From contig CAIPJU010000895.1 in the NCBI GenBank assembly GCA_903865465.1, forward strand, positions 1-7,924: a DNA stretch of 7,924 nt. The letters run 5' to 3'. The position numbers and the translations under genes were made by a program. Every line of letters begins with the position of its first letter. Position 1 is the stretch's first letter. Shown one piece after another: positions 7,394 to 7,924 of this stretch. The notes under the pieces were generated by a model that saw only the letters and a list, made by a program, of their open reading frames with translations, ran no database searches and was not told the origin of the DNA. The stretch is from an uncultured Bacteroidota bacterium. GTDB taxonomy: Bacteria; Bacteroidota; Bacteroidia; Bacteroidales; VadinHA17.

Positions 7394-7924
7394 ATGAAAA
7401 TAAATAGCACCTTAATTATATCCCTGCTGTTCTGTTTTTTGCAACCGGTTTTAAGCGCAAGGACAAATTCCTTCGGTGGTTTGAGCAATTCATACAGCAA
7501 TTTGCCTGATTCGGTTTTTGAAAGCCAGCTCCTTTACAACGGAAGAATCTGGAAAAACCTCTTTTATATGATTAGGGAAGATCAATTTCTCTTCTCAAAC
7601 CAGTTCTTGCCGGGTTCTGTGGTTATAAAGGGGAAATCATTCAATAACATAAAGCTTAAGTACGATATTTTTAAAGATGAGATCCTCATTCCCTATTCTC
7701 CTGATGGAATCCTGCAGCTGACCAAGGAACTTGTTGATAGTTTCACTATTGAATTTCAAAATAGTAAATATCGCTTTGCAAGGATACAGGATAGTACTTT
7801 CAATGATTTAAAGGGTTTTGCACAGGTTCTCTACAAAGGGAAGACAGCTCTTTTTGTTAAGTTTACAAAGAAAATTGACAAACCTGCCATTGAAGGTGAA
7901 TACGATAAATTTTATCAGATTACC
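7394..7924 (+). CDS. Secreted protein of unknown function, 5' part (runs off window)
   Basis: The first 177 codons of a gene with no stop before the window end. ATG 7394-7396 begins a clear Sec signal peptide, hydrophobic from about residue 6 to 20, with probable cleavage after LSA (Ala22) and no lipobox. The mature part is rich in aromatic and beta-type residues: LLYNGRIWKNLFYM, then FLPGSVVIKGKSFNNIKLKYDIFKDEILIP, then GFAQVLYKGKTALFVKFTKK. The pattern of a short exposed motif followed by 'G(S)VxxKGxxFNNIxLKYDIFxDE' is one I associate with uncharacterised exported Bacteroidota proteins, without a known activity. Start is 43 nt after the fucosidase stop with no terminator between, so co-transcription is likely. 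Whether the missing part carries a known domain cannot be seen. Confidence 0.85.
   Translation, partial: MKINSTLIISLLFCFLQPVLSARTNSFGGLSNSYSNLPDSVFESQLLYNGRIWKNLFYMIREDQFLFSNQFLPGSVVIKGKSFNNIKLKYDIFKDEILIPYSPDGILQLTKELVDSFTIEFQNSKYRFARIQDSTFNDLKGFAQVLYKGKTALFVKFTKKIDKPAIEGEYDKFYQIT

Overview
The window looks like a piece of a Bacteroidota chromosome, probably a carbohydrate- and glycoprotein-degrading lineage of the Bacteroidales or a relative. The support is indirect. Every complete gene starts with a lipoprotein or Sec signal peptide, start codons lack clear Shine-Dalgarno sequences, intergenic DNA is AT-rich, and GH29 fucosidases and a DUF1080-type lipoprotein are typical of that phylum. 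No rRNA, tRNA, CRISPR array or transposase gene is visible.

Layout. Positions 2-679 (+) hold the C-terminal half of a GH29 alpha-L-fucosidase whose 5' end lies outside the window. A strong hairpin terminator follows at 723-760; it has T-tracts on both strands and so can serve the convergent genes on either side. Positions 761-1158 carry no convincing gene. They hold a 9-bp palindrome (995-1015) inside a long stop-free minus-strand frame, which looks like a dispersed repeat. Two minus-strand genes follow, transcribed from 4917 down to 1159 and separated by 45 nt. The first to be transcribed (4917-3247) is a lipoprotein resembling peptidase family M2 (ACE-like). The second (3201-1159) is a larger lipoprotein with an HEFGH zinc-peptidase site and no clear family assignment. 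A 226-nt divergent intergenic region (4918-5143) should hold both promoters; it also contains a 20-codon ORF resembling the N-terminus of a Phd/YefM antitoxin. On the plus strand there follow a DUF1080-like lipoprotein (5144-5845), a complete secreted GH29 fucosidase (5950-7350) and the start of a secreted protein of unknown function (7394 to the window end), probably one transcription unit.

Reading the genes together (inference): two different GH29 fucosidases flank a pair of exported metallopeptidases, and a sugar-binding or disaccharide-acting DUF1080 protein sits next to one of them. This fits cell-envelope degradation of fucosylated glycans or glycoproteins. No SusC/SusD pair, sulfatase or regulator is present in the window, so a complete polysaccharide utilization locus cannot be claimed. 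I found no clearly new defence, mobile or signalling system. The most useful leads are the unassigned HEFGH lipoprotein and its M2-like partner, the repeat-like block at 911-1186, and the antitoxin-like remnant.
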